A DNA stretch of 64,000 bases, from the NCBI GenBank assembly GCA_905250025.1, contig CAJNOJ010000070.1, forward strand, positions 369,504 through 433,503, read 5' to 3'. Origin of the DNA: Adineta ricciae (Eukaryota; Rotifera; Eurotatoria; Adinetida; Adinetidae). Both the position numbers and the translations under genes were made by a program. The notes below the pieces were generated by a model that was not told the DNA's origin, made no database searches, and worked only from the letters and a program-made list of their open reading frames with translations. This document shows positions 23,851 to 34,562 of the stretch, one piece after another; the first letter of the stretch is position 1, and each line of letters starts with the position of its first letter.

Positions 23851-24830
23851 AAAAATCAATGTGAAACATACCGATACGTATTACGACTCAGATAGAACGA
23901 AGAGAAGTAATGATCACATTCAGTCATTCAAGCGTAAATGGTCGTCGAAAGTATTGTTCACGCGTTGTATCGACAAATTAATAGAGAAAAAACTTTACTT
24001 TGTAGGCACGTTTTAATCCTGATTGAACCGTTCTGTATACATATACAGTACCTCTCAAAATGAGTGTTTGGTATACAAGTGAAATATTCTTAATAATTTA
24101 TTTCATTTAGACACTACCGTGGTTAATTTATTGACTCAATAATTTTTCCGAGTGTTCGATACGGTGCACTAAACTCACATGTTTCATGACGAGAAGAGCA
24201 TTTTCGATTTGAAAAGATAGAGAGCATCTCCTTTTAGTGCATGATCACATAAGAAATCGAGAGATATGTTTGTTTATATTGTCACGATAATTGCATTAGT
24301 TCTAATTCTCTCGATAGATGACGCTAGAAGACATCTTGCACATAAAATAAAAACACGATTTTCAAAGATTGTCATTATCAACCATTGAGGACCGTGTGGG
24401 ACAAGTTGATATACACTAGGATCGAAATAAGCTGTCGAGCTATCTGTAATAAAATAATTATTTGGAAAAAACCAAGTTCACATTTATAGAAGTCGGAAGA
24501 CGAAGAAGAAGAAGAAGAAAAAAAAGTTGCTTTTTTACTTTCTTCGGAATACGAGAGAATATTGCAGTATGTTTTTGTTGATGAGAATGATTCTACCTGG
24601 CAAAGCGAGAGGAAGGAAAGAGAAAGAAAACGTAGTCGACGAATTGCGTTTGTTTGTGGAGGAGCAGAATAGACGTCCTCGTGTTGTTTCGAAAGTTTGT
24701 AAAAGAAGTTTTCCTTTCATTAAATGGTTTCTCTTACTTTTGTTTTATGTGCCACTGAAAATTTCTGAATTCTAGATGGTTCCATTCGTTTGAAACAAAT
24801 ACCTAATTCATCATTGGGAGAAGTTTTCGC
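23851..24830. other. intergenic region, 980 bp
   Basis: This is the divergent region between the minus-strand membrane protein and the plus-strand USP. It includes a GAAGAAGAAG purine tract near 24505. A short plus-strand frame (24527-24775) has no family features and is more likely leader sequence of the USP transcript. Confidence 0.6.
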
Positions 24831-27392
24831 ATGTCGTCGTCTGATGCAGATCGTGATCATGTTTGCGATAATCCTGATTGTCCAATACGCAATAGAGATC
24901 ATCAGGTTATGAGCCTGATATTAAGCTATACGGATAAAAAATATGATATAGCATTACATGCACATGTTCAGTCCCCACCATTCTTGACCGTCGCTCAAAT
25001 TATAAAAGATGCGAGAGAATTTTTATTTCTTAATGACATGCCTCTGGAAGATATTCGTCTTGTTGGATTTCACTCTAAGACCGATTATACTACGGTAGGC
25101 GACAGTGACAAAAATGCAAGTCTAGAACAAATAGGTGTAACGAGCGGTTGCGTACTTGATTTTGAACCAACATCTAATGCAGTTCCACCAAAACAATGTG
25201 AGTTAACTATTGTTGGACCGGATCAGATGAAAACAGTTACTTATGAATGGTACAGAGCAACGACAAAGATAAGAGACCTCTTAGAACATATTATCGAACA
25301 GTTTTCGCTGCAATCGATTGATCGCAATCGAATTCATTTGTTCACAATTTTCCAGGAATTAAATTTAATTGACGGCATAAATTTACGAATGAGCGAATTA
25401 GGTCTACATACTCGAATGAATATTCACGTTGAAATTATTCCACCGCTATCGTCAACTGAACTTCGAGACGATGCAGACGTCCGTGTTGAATGCAGTAATG
25501 AAGAAGAAGAATTTGTTTTAAACGTATCGAAGAGAAAAACGCTTGATAACTTAAAACAGAAGGTCCAACAACGTTGTAAAAATCGAACACCACTTAATTT
25601 TACAATACGAAACGAAGCGAACGAGGAGATTTCATTGGTGGATAGTGACAGAACTTTGCAATCGATCGGTATTAAATCCGGTCATACGATCTACGCTACT
25701 TTTCGCCTGAAAAATCAACAATCGTCAGCGACTACTACAAACGAAGAACAACTATCCAGTCCATCGTCCGACGCTAATGTAAAAAACGATAAGATTACAG
25801 TTATTTGTCAATTGCCAACAGAAAATCCGGTGACTACTCAACTACCCATCAAAGACACTGTCGGTCGATTATTGAAATATATTGACACTCTTATAGTTCA
25901 CCGTCGGTTGGTGATATCCAAGATAAGTTCGGACAAGATTTCGATCAATCGTGACGAAAACCGATCTCGATGTTTTGTCGACATGGGGTTTCAACCAGGT
26001 GATGTTATCTACGTTTCGACAAAAGACAGAACACCTGTTCGTTCAACAATCGTAAGCGATCGCTCATCATCACCACCTGAAATAGAAGAAAAGCCGAAGA
26101 GTCTGAAGAAATTACCTATAGGCCTAGACAATCTCGGTAATTCATGTTATATGAGTAGTGCATTTCAATGTCTTGCTCATATTTCACCTTTAACAGACTT
26201 CTTTCTGAACAATATTGACCGTGCTCATCTTGCTAATAAGAATACTGATGACTTGAATCCGTTTGATGAGGTAGGATATGTAATTGGCGCCTACGCTGAT
26301 CTACTTTGGAATTTATGGCGATGTGATGAGGTGGATCATGGTGGTTATTCATTTAAACCTACTCGTATTAAAGGATGCATGGCAGACACACATCCACGTT
26401 ATGGTAGACAAGATCAACAAGATGCTCAAGAGTTTATGAGCTGCTTTCTCGAGATTATTCATCAGGAAATCAAAAAATCGAATAAAAACGAACGAGATAC
26501 AATTATTAAGCAATTGTTCTTTGGTCAAATAACATCAATCATCACATGTATGAAGTGTCAAAAAGCCACATCAATCACACAACCGATTAGTTTTTTATCA
26601 ATTCCTCTCAATCGTCAAGAACGTACATTTTGGATTAAGTTTATTCCGATGCAAGGAGAAGACATGGAAACATATATTGATGTTTCTGTAAATGCTGAAG
26701 TTGGACATATTGTTGCGTTTTTTGCAGAGAAATTCAACGATCCACCGTTGTTCTTCCATATACTTGCTATGTTACCCGAGGGTGAGGTGGACCTTCGGAC
26801 GCCACTCAGAGAAATCCTTACCGATGAACTCATATTTATGGAGCAAGAGCAGCGTACGAAAAATAAATTTCCACCGCCTTTGAACATACCAAAAAGAGCG
26901 CCCACACTGGAAAATTGTCTCGAAGATTTTCTTTCTCCCGAAATTTTAGAGGAAGAACGATCGTGTTCATATGAAAAATGTAGACAAAAAGCACAAGTGA
27001 TAAAACAACTCAAATTCCATACGCTTCCGTCAGTATTAGTTATTCAATTTAAACGATTTTTACACGAAAATGGTTTACATCAGAAAATTCACACGCATAT
27101 CAATTACCCAATAACTGGACTTGATCTTAATCGGTTTTTACCAACACCATCAGCAGATGCAATTTATGATTTAGTTGCAGTTTGTAATCACTCAGGAGGA
27201 GTTGCTGGCGGTCATTACACCGCATGTGCTCAACATTCATTCGGAAATAAGACAAACTGGTATAAATTCGATGATGCGTATGTGAATCGAATCAAACCTG
27301 ACGATTATGATTTTGAAATTGTCACTCGTAAAGCATATCTTCTGTTTTATGTTAAACGAAGTTGTCTGCAAAGCCAATCAGCAACAGAATAA
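24831..27392 (+). CDS. ubiquitin-specific protease with about four N-terminal ubiquitin-like domains
   Basis: Single exon, 853 residues. A USP catalytic domain starts near residue 430 with the Cys box GLDNLGNSCYMSSAFQCL (catalytic Cys439) and ends with the His box, where GGHYTA carries His795 and is followed by WYKFDDAYVNRI. The QQDAQEF element and two CxxC-type zinc pairs (CMKCQ; CSYEKC) are present. The domain resembles the USP4/15/11/32 group and carries an internal insert that itself looks ubiquitin-like (FWIKFIPMQGEDMETYIDV onward). Upstream, four successive segments of about 80-90 residues have beta-grasp-like patterns. They begin near MSLILSYTDKKYD, CELTIVGPDQMKTV, VRVECSNEEEEFVL and ITVICQLPTENPV. 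It removes ubiquitin from substrates, probably in the cytosol. Confidence 0.92.
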   Translation: MSSSDADRDHVCDNPDCPIRNRDHQVMSLILSYTDKKYDIALHAHVQSPPFLTVAQIIKDAREFLFLNDMPLEDIRLVGFHSKTDYTTVGDSDKNASLEQIGVTSGCVLDFEPTSNAVPPKQCELTIVGPDQMKTVTYEWYRATTKIRDLLEHIIEQFSLQSIDRNRIHLFTIFQELNLIDGINLRMSELGLHTRMNIHVEIIPPLSSTELRDDADVRVECSNEEEEFVLNVSKRKTLDNLKQKVQQRCKNRTPLNFTIRNEANEEISLVDSDRTLQSIGIKSGHTIYATFRLKNQQSSATTTNEEQLSSPSSDANVKNDKITVICQLPTENPVTTQLPIKDTVGRLLKYIDTLIVHRRLVISKISSDKISINRDENRSRCFVDMGFQPGDVIYVSTKDRTPVRSTIVSDRSSSPPEIEEKPKSLKKLPIGLDNLGNSCYMSSAFQCLAHISPLTDFFLNNIDRAHLANKNTDDLNPFDEVGYVIGAYADLLWNLWRCDEVDHGGYSFKPTRIKGCMADTHPRYGRQDQQDAQEFMSCFLEIIHQEIKKSNKNERDTIIKQLFFGQITSIITCMKCQKATSITQPISFLSIPLNRQERTFWIKFIPMQGEDMETYIDVSVNAEVGHIVAFFAEKFNDPPLFFHILAMLPEGEVDLRTPLREILTDELIFMEQEQRTKNKFPPPLNIPKRAPTLENCLEDFLSPEILEEERSCSYEKCRQKAQVIKQLKFHTLPSVLVIQFKRFLHENGLHQKIHTHINYPITGLDLNRFLPTPSADAIYDLVAVCNHSGGVAGGHYTACAQHSFGNKTNWYKFDDAYVNRIKPDDYDFEIVTRKAYLLFYVKRSCLQSQSATE

Positions 27393-27551
27393 GATGGAAG
27401 ATTTCTTTTCGATTACATTCTATTCATAAAAATACTAGTTTTTTTTTCTCAGCTTTGTAAAAAGGATTGATTTATATTTCGAAATGTTTGTAAACGTCTT
27501 TCTTTTCTCTCTCCAAAAGAAAATAAGATTTTATTCAATCAATGACACTTT

Positions 27552-28141
27552 TCATTGTTGCATAACAATGGCATCAGCTTCGATTTCAACACGCATATCT
27601 GAATGAACGAAACCACTAACTTGCACAAGTGTAGCAGGTACTCGAATACCATACGAATGAAATGTTTCCTTAAATGCTCGACAAACTTCATCTTGATCGG
27701 CAATATCGATACTAAAGTAAATCGAATACGAGTCAAGTCTAAACAATTACTATAACTATCTATACACACATGAACATTCGCACACGAACAACATCTGTTA
27801 ATTGAGCACCGATCGTTGTTAATGCATGTTTGATGCGTTCAAAGATAACTACAGCTTGATTGTAAGTACTTGTAGGCTAATGTAAAACAACCGATATCTT
27901 AGAGAAACGATTGCATGATTGAACCTACGTGAAGAACTCCTTTTGTTACATCACTAGCTGTTGTACCAGCGATGATAACAAAGGGGCCACGCCTAACAGC
28001 ACGTGTATGACCACAAATTTCTTCCCATGGATTATCGGTACGTAATTCAAAACGGCCAGGTAATGTTTCGACTACTGTTCCAGTTGGTAGATGATCAGAT
28101 TTGATCTGTTCCACATCAATTGGAGCTTGTTTATCGGTCAT
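27552..28141 (-). CDS. RidA/YjgF family imine deaminase-like protein
   Basis: Three exons, 28141-27929, 27876-27770 and 27711-27552, give 159 residues. RidA motifs appear in order: FVIIAGTTASDVTKGVLH, STYNQAVVIFERIKHALTTI, then DVVRVRMFIIDIADQDEV and the signature PATLVQVSGF...VEIEADAIV. RidA proteins hydrolyse reactive 2-aminoacrylate and related imines. The N-terminal 45 residues extend beyond the bacterial core and resemble the longer YjgF subgroup that has GRFELRTDNPWEE-type sequence. An apparent longer reading of the last exon is intronic, because splicing at 27769/27712 restores the RidA consensus. Confidence 0.9.
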
Positions 28142-28496
28142 AGTGCAATTTGCCTGTTGCAGGAGGAGAAGAGTATGATGAATGAATCATATTTGACCTC
28201 CTTTCCATTTTTTTTCATATTGTCCTCTGCCCAAATGATAAGTATGTAACTTGTATATGGTAGTAGAACAGAGCGAAACAATGAGATGTCGTTACTCGAC
28301 GTATCCGTGGTTGATTCTCATCGAAAAATCAGTAATGAAACAAATCAAAGGATGAGTGTCTTCATTGTATATAGTTTCGAAGTAGTACATTACACGCCTG
28401 CTGTTATTTAAGCAAGGGATGATGAATAGAATACCTCGCGTGTTTTTTGTGTGAAACCACTACAGCTGTTCTATAAACCTCTCTTTTCATATATTT
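28142..28496. other. divergent intergenic region, 355 bp
   Basis: It lies between the RidA gene (-) and the sialidase-like gene (+). A TATTTAAG element at about 28405-28412 could be the TATA box of the sialidase-like gene. No gene is seen. Confidence 0.55.
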
Positions 28497-29627
28497 ATGA
28501 AATTTATTTTAAATAAAACCAAAAAAGAAATGGTCTTATTAGAATTAGTACTTCTCGGTGTCATACAATCAGCGACAGCAGCTATATTCGATGGTATCAT
28601 TCATCGAGCATCCGATGGTACTTCTTATGCGTACCTTGCTCCGCCACTCAAAGGCAACCATGCTTCGTCTATTGAGAAACTCACACCCTCGGACACTCTA
28701 GCTATCGCATGGTTTACCGGTGGTGAAGGAACACCCAATTGTTCCATTGCAGTCTCGCTTCTACAACGAGGATCTCAGCAATTCACTCCCGGTGTCATTG
28801 TTAGCGAACGAGTCAATTATTCCAATCAAAATCCAGTCCTTTACTGGGACAGTCAAACACAAATACTCCATCTCTATCATTCTTCGCAATTGGGAAATGC
28901 AGGTGAAACGAATTCTGAACTTTGGCATGTTCAAAGTGCAGATCGAGGTGCAACCTGGTCCCAACCTGAATCGTTCTATACAGTAGCTGGCGCCTTTGAT
29001 CGAAACCGTATCATACCAACATTCAACAATAATGGTCTCATTTTCCCATGTTATAACTCTTCACCAGACACGGACTATTCATTTATACTTCGATCGTCGT
29101 CGCCATCGTCCGGATGGACTCGAATTGACATGACAGCAAGTGATGAACTCATTCAACCAACAATTGTTCGAATAAATAATTCTCCAAATCTACGCGCCTT
29201 CTATCGAGACGAAAACAATGTTGCTATCTACTATGCTGACAGTTTCGATGACGGTTTAACATGGTCTAAACCTTTACAAACAGTCTTGCCAAATAATAAC
29301 GCCGGCATAGAAGCTTACGTATTAAAAAGCGGTGCAATCATCATGTCGTTTAACAACATCAACGGTACGAAACATCCACGATCACCACTCACTGTAGCGC
29401 TTTCCTACGACAATGGAGTGACATGGCCGTACAAACGAGATGTTCAAGTTCATAATGACGACAATAGTACCATTGTTGGTGAATATTCCTATCCGTCGAT
29501 TTTACAAAGCGATTGGACTGAAAGTGATGATAATGATATTCACTTGGTATACACATATGAAAGACAAACAATCAAATATGTTCGATTGAATGAAAAATGG
29601 ATTCGACAAGGACAAAATATGCTTTAG
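28497..29627 (+). CDS. secreted sialidase-like BNR/Asp-box protein
   Basis: 376 residues in one exon. The internal Met at 28530 gives a cleaner signal peptide (MVLLELVLLGVIQSATAA) and may be the true start. The mature protein is a six-bladed propeller of the exo-sialidase/BNR superfamily. Three Asp-box motifs are clear: SADRGATWSQP, SFDDGLTWSKP and SYDNGVTWP. The sequence resembles the bacterial/plant-type 'sialidase-like' family with NPVLYWDSQTQILHLYHSS and LIFPCYNSS, which often lacks proven sialidase activity. Hydrolysis of glycans is plausible but not shown. The absence of introns and the bacterial look suggest horizontal acquisition. Several N-glycosylation sequons fit secretion. Confidence 0.82.
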   Translation: MKFILNKTKKEMVLLELVLLGVIQSATAAIFDGIIHRASDGTSYAYLAPPLKGNHASSIEKLTPSDTLAIAWFTGGEGTPNCSIAVSLLQRGSQQFTPGVIVSERVNYSNQNPVLYWDSQTQILHLYHSSQLGNAGETNSELWHVQSADRGATWSQPESFYTVAGAFDRNRIIPTFNNNGLIFPCYNSSPDTDYSFILRSSSPSSGWTRIDMTASDELIQPTIVRINNSPNLRAFYRDENNVAIYYADSFDDGLTWSKPLQTVLPNNNAGIEAYVLKSGAIIMSFNNINGTKHPRSPLTVALSYDNGVTWPYKRDVQVHNDDNSTIVGEYSYPSILQSDWTESDDNDIHLVYTYERQTIKYVRLNEKWIRQGQNML

Positions 29628-30034
29628 AATCTTTTTTTTTCTTTCTAGTATGGATAGTATTAGTAAAGAGAAACTGTGTTGGTACGAGAAATAAATAACG
29701 TTAAGAATTTCATTGTTTTGGTTTATCAAAAGTAACGTGCTTTCGATCAATAGAGATGCTACAGTATTTACACATGTCCCTTAATCGAACATTTGTAGTA
29801 AAACGCTTCGAAAAATATTTAATCATGATGATTTCGAATTCTTTTTATTTACAAAAGACTTATTATTCATTCTTTTTTATTCAATATAAGTATATTAAAG
29901 AAAATTTTGAATATTCAAGTGTCACTCGATACTATTCTGATTCATGTTTTTGAAAAAGTGTTTCTTACCGGTAGACGGTTCTCGTCGTATAAAAGGAATT
30001 GAAAACAAATCTGACTGACAGAATATTTCTCGAT
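29628..30034. other. intergenic region, 407 bp
   Basis: Very AT-rich spacer between the sialidase-like gene and TIR-SAM gene 1, both plus strand. No gene or RNA is recognised. Confidence 0.6.
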
Positions 30035-32329
30035 ATGGATGCCAATACGGATGACATTCACCGTTCTATCCAACGATTGGGGACATTTTTGTTTCAAGAG
30101 AATATATCCAAAGAGACTGAACCTCATCCATTGTTTATTCTTCGTGATCAATTACAAGAACTTGATGATACATTTCATCTGACCACACTCGATAAGCAAC
30201 ACAAGCTCGTCTCGGATCTGAATCGTCTGAAAATCGAGTATTTTATCCACTTACTTCAACAGTACTCTGCCACAATCCCATACTCTCTTGTCAAAGCATT
30301 GCTCGATACTATTCGCTTTCAAGTTAACATGAGTATGAATGTCAATCCACTATTGACTGATCACTATTTCCACTTCTCTACCATTTATTTAACAACGAAT
30401 TCAAACACCAACTATCTCGAAGGCAAAACTGCAAATCATATCAACGAGCTATTCTTAAATTTCTTCGCGTCCATCGGTTCACGTGCTGTACATATCAAAA
30501 CGAATACATCTTACTCAATTTGCGTATCACATACAAACATTTCCAACTTTTTCGAACTCAATGTCTCGACTGAATCTCTTCTCCAAGCAATCGTTACCTA
30601 TCTGAATAATTATATTTTTCACAATCACCAACAATCGGAATGTCATACATCGATACTGAAATGGCTGTTAAATCTGACTAATATCTACGGATTCGTGCCA
30701 TATTTCGTCAAAATGGAATATCCAAACGCAGTCTTACAATGGATGGCGCTGAGTAACGATCAAGGAGAACACATCTCTCTCAATCACTGGTTTTTAATTC
30801 TTAATTTATTACATAATTTAGCTCGTCATCGTATGGGTGTGAAAACATTGAATAAACTGAAAGCGATAGATATTATCAAACAATGGAAAGATCAGTATAT
30901 GTCGAGATTACTATCGATTGGAAATGATGAAAACGATAAAGACATTCTAATCGCATATCATCTTGTCTATGCAATTTTATTAGAACCAAAAGAACTGAAG
31001 AAAGAAGAGATATCAAATATCCAAACTGTTCTTGACTATATTCTCGAACGAACAGTTCAAGCATTCAAGTCACCGGATTTGTGCTTCGGTTCTTATAACA
31101 TCTGTGAGTATTTAAATGGTTTAACGAAGTTTGTTGTCAATGACAAGTTTCTTCTATATATAATCTCTCGCGAGAAGATTTTTGATCTTTTAATGGATAA
31201 ATTTCTGCTGTTTAATGTTAATTATCAATCAACGGATCTAAATACGATTATTTGTTCGTCATTATACACGATTTTCTGGTCGATTAGCTTTCAAAGTGAA
31301 TATCATTCGAAATTGAAATCGATGGAGGAATTTATCGCGCATGTGGAACAAATTTCAAAGCTGGAATCCAATGATGAACATGCTATCATGATGAAACGTG
31401 CCGCCAAAGGAATTCTCTATAATCTCGATCTTATTCAAATGGATATTCAACCGATCGAAGAGTCAATCAATGAAAGTCAGGTGAAAATTATGATTTCCTA
31501 TGCACATAAAGATATAACATTCTGTGAAAAACTTTTCAACCAGCTTACAGAACAATTTGATGGTGATATTTGGGTTGATTTCAAACGTTTATCTTTGCCG
31601 TATGAAGACGATTGGGAGGAAATCGCTATTGCCATTACTCAATGTGACGTCGTATTAATGATTGTAACAGAAAACTATTGTAGTTCGAAAAGTTGTCGCC
31701 GTGAAGTGATCCATGCGGATAAACGTAACAAACGTATGATACCGATCTATCAAGGCAAAGATTATAAGCCAGATGATTGGTTTGAGATACGTGTTGGTTC
31801 AGCTGTACGAGTACGGTTTGGAGACAAGAAAAGTGATGAAGAAGTCATGAATAATTTGCTGAAACTTATCTACGCACAAGATAAAGTCAAACAAAGTAAC
31901 CAAGAGAACGATTCTTCTCGCGAACGACAAATTGAGACTACTGCGAACACCGAAAAACAGACAATACTTAAATCATTATCATCCCATCATCTCAATTCAA
32001 TGAATGCGCCAATATTATCACCCATTTTGCCTCCTACTCCAGTTGAACAATGGACATCGGATGAAATCAAGTGTTGGTTTCAACTTAATCTATTATCCGA
32101 TGTTTTATTCAATACTCTGAACTTCACTGATGGTTGTCAGCTGCTTAATTATGCACAGCTGCTGATCGGATCATCATTGTATACGCATGATGAATACGAC
32201 AGTTTACGAAATCGAATTGGAAAAGATGTGTTTTATCTCGATGAATATGCTCGGTTTTTGAGTGGCTTAAATAAACTGATTCAATCTTTACCAGTTAAAA
32301 AGCGAACTAATTTTTGCATCATTATGTAA
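30035..32329 (+). CDS. TIR-SAM protein 1 with helical N-terminus and C-terminal CaaX box
   Basis: 764 residues, intronless, from the first ATG at 30035. Residues 1-470 are all-helical and armadillo-like in character, with no closer match. A TIR domain spans about 483-615: KIMISYAHKDITFCEKLF, then DIWVDFKRL, IAIAITQCDVVLMIVTENY and SCRREVIHADKRNKRMIPIY. Glu557 in CRREV sits where NADase-type TIRs (SARM1, plant TIRs) have the catalytic Glu. After a Ser/Gln-rich linker, residues from about 670 form a SAM-like helical domain (VEQWTSDEIKCWFQ). The protein ends in FCIIM, a CaaX prenylation signal, which would anchor it to membranes. Domain order is helical-TIR-SAM, unlike SARM1 (ARM-SAM-SAM-TIR). 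NAD+ cleavage and an immune or degeneration role are inferred. Confidence 0.85.
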   Translation: MDANTDDIHRSIQRLGTFLFQENISKETEPHPLFILRDQLQELDDTFHLTTLDKQHKLVSDLNRLKIEYFIHLLQQYSATIPYSLVKALLDTIRFQVNMSMNVNPLLTDHYFHFSTIYLTTNSNTNYLEGKTANHINELFLNFFASIGSRAVHIKTNTSYSICVSHTNISNFFELNVSTESLLQAIVTYLNNYIFHNHQQSECHTSILKWLLNLTNIYGFVPYFVKMEYPNAVLQWMALSNDQGEHISLNHWFLILNLLHNLARHRMGVKTLNKLKAIDIIKQWKDQYMSRLLSIGNDENDKDILIAYHLVYAILLEPKELKKEEISNIQTVLDYILERTVQAFKSPDLCFGSYNICEYLNGLTKFVVNDKFLLYIISREKIFDLLMDKFLLFNVNYQSTDLNTIICSSLYTIFWSISFQSEYHSKLKSMEEFIAHVEQISKLESNDEHAIMMKRAAKGILYNLDLIQMDIQPIEESINESQVKIMISYAHKDITFCEKLFNQLTEQFDGDIWVDFKRLSLPYEDDWEEIAIAITQCDVVLMIVTENYCSSKSCRREVIHADKRNKRMIPIYQGKDYKPDDWFEIRVGSAVRVRFGDKKSDEEVMNNLLKLIYAQDKVKQSNQENDSSRERQIETTANTEKQTILKSLSSHHLNSMNAPILSPILPPTPVEQWTSDEIKCWFQLNLLSDVLFNTLNFTDGCQLLNYAQLLIGSSLYTHDEYDSLRNRIGKDVFYLDEYARFLSGLNKLIQSLPVKKRTNFCIIM

Positions 32330-32556
32330 TAAAAGCACTTAGTCTGTAGGTAGTGAGTCGAGTATCATGTATCCAATTAAAGAACACAACTTAAATATAA
32401 AGATAACACATCGATTTATTTATTAAATAAAAGAAATATTGATACGAATGAAGCGGTGCATTAAATACAATGGGAATATATGAATAAAACATTTTGACGA
32501 TAGAACGGATTGAGACAACAACAAAAGTTTTTCATTTTTAGAATGTTCATCCATAT

Positions 32557-33824
32557 TTAACGTTGATGTGCATGTCCAGTTAATCCTTTCCTTGTTCTGG
32601 TCAATGAATAATTGATATTATTTCTTTGATTCTCTGTCGCGAACATTTGCTGAACATCAGCAGGAAGATATCGCATGATACCCGTGCCTGTTAAGATAAG
32701 CTTCAAACCATGACGAAAACTTTTCTTGATTTCGTGGCGAAACTTTGGAGCGGATAGAGTATAAATATAAAAGCCAACTGCTGGGGTCAGGTAGTATAAC
32801 ATTCGAGAAACATTGAATATAAAATTGAAAATACCTTGGCCGAGTGGTGAAAATTTGTACTTTAATATAGCCACGCCGATAGCGCTGAACATGTTGATGA
32901 GAGCCCAAGGTGCGACAAGAGTTGTCGTGATCAAAACTTGAAATAGCAGCATGATAATCAACTGTCGATCATTGGCACGTAAACGCTCATTGTTTTCTTG
33001 TGGAATAACACGAGTTCGAGTCGTGCGAATATTAATAATTGTAAGAATACCAAACAAACCCATTAATATGACAGGTAAAATGCATGTGGCAATAGGAACA
33101 AAGATATTGAAGAAAACCAAATATTCATTAGGAAGTATTGTACAAGATGGTGTGCCATTGCTCACCACTGTTTGAGCGAATACTAAAACATGGATATTAC
33201 CCAAAAATGTCAGTACTGTGGTTATAGTAATGATCTTCCACGCTACTGGTACAGTACTGCATTGACGAAAATGGACATNAAGATATTGAAGAAAACCAAA
33301 TATTCATTAGGAAGTATTGTACAAGATGGTGTGCCATTGCTCACCACTGTTTGAGCGAATACTAAAACATGGATATTACCCAAAAATGTCAGTACTGTGG
33401 CTATAGTAATGATCTTCCACGCTACTGGTACAGTACTGCATTGACGAAAATGGACATTTCGTGAACTTGAAAGATACCGATCAATACTAGCAAGAACAAT
33501 AAACCATAGAACCAGACTAAGGGGAGGATAGACGAGAATGTAACGTGTTTTACACCAAACCATGCTTGTAGCTGACGGATCATAACCCCACGCTGATGCT
33601 AAGTAACGCGTAAGTAAAGCGATATAGATAACAACGAGATTAGTGAAAGAGCCAGCCAAGAAATACATCGAGCATGGATTTGTGCGTAAGATTGGACGCG
33701 TAAATATGATGATATTACAAAAATTGCCAAATGTACCAAATACAATCGAAAATATTGGACTAATTCGATTGATCCATATTGCTATAGTGTCAAGAGTCAA
33801 AACAATATCTGTATCTGTAGTCAT
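32557..33824 (-). CDS. class A (rhodopsin-family) GPCR, interrupted by an assembly duplication
   Basis: From the ATG at 33824 the frame encodes an extracellular N-terminus, TM1 with GNFCNIIIF, TM2, TM3 ending in the DRY motif (SIDRYLSS) and TM4. It then meets an N at 33279. Downstream of the N the same 178 bases recur and the frame resumes with TM5-TM7 (LPVILMGLFGILTIINI, LLFQVLITTTLVAPW, LYYLTPAVGFYIYTLSAPKF). The C-terminal tail is short. The receptor belongs to the peptide-receptor-like group expanded in rotifers. The ligand is unknown. Because the repeat abuts an N, I judge the break an assembly artefact and the gene probably intact in the animal. Confidence 0.85.
33101..33457. repeat. 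178-bp direct duplication around an N (assembly artefact)
   Basis: Bases 33101-33278 and 33280-33457 are identical except T at 33222 versus C at 33401. The copies are separated only by the N at 33279. This is the pattern of two contigs or haplotypes joined with an unresolved overlap. Confidence 0.9.
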
Positions 33825-34562
33825 GAGCAGTCTTCTATTCTGAAAAATAATGTAAAGAACAGAATGAATGCATATCTAATTATACTATTTTCCTATTCTA
33901 TTCATTTCTTCAACTTCTGAAAGAATCATGTATTATATCGCAAGAAGCTCTAACTTTAGTAGGCTTCCAGGTGTGTCGAAAGAAAGTCACTTGACAACGT
34001 ATTCTAGTGAAAACACTTACGAGTATTTGTGCACAATAGGAATCAAGTAAGTCAAAATGATACACATTCTGACTCACCAACGCAGTAACAAACTATTTTA
34101 ATATAATAGTACATTGTAAATGTCAGGATAACAACAGACGATGATTTAGAAATGCAATAAAATAAATATAAAGTAAAGTAGCTTTGTCAGTCAAAATATG
34201 CTCTAGTTTATAATGATTGAAGTAGCTGACAGGTTTTATATAAGGAAATGAACACTTGCTTTCAAGATTATCGTTTGAAACAAGCTAATTAACAAATTAT
34301 CATTCTTTTTTTGTTCACACCGAGAAAAAAATTCATTTTCTAATTGTTTGAAGAAAATTTCTATGATTATCTTTCTCTGAAGAGTTACCGATATCAAAAG
34401 GCCAAAGTGCAAGACTTATTTAATCTGTATAAGCCAACAAAGTCGTAGGTGTGAGATTATCACTCATTCTTTTCTTGTTCGAATAATATTTTATGATTAG
34501 AAATAGACTATCACTATTGTGTTCATTTTCAATGAATGGTAGACATAAAATCTGTCAACATT
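33825..34562. other. intergenic region, 738 bp
   Basis: AT-rich upstream region of the GPCR and downstream region of the nicotinamidase-like gene. No ORF with family features. A TTTTATATAAGG element near 34235 looks TATA-like but has no gene placed correctly behind it. Confidence 0.55.

Noticed and set aside
24527..24775. 82-codon plus-strand ORF upstream of the USP
   Set aside because: No domain, low-complexity surroundings, ends just before the USP start. More likely leader sequence.
27539..27769. Longer readings through the last part of the RidA gene
   Set aside because: They include intron sequence. Splicing 27769/27712 restores the RidA consensus.
33101..33457. Real tandem duplication inside the GPCR
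   Set aside because: The copies meet at an N and would destroy the receptor. Contig overlap is the simpler explanation.
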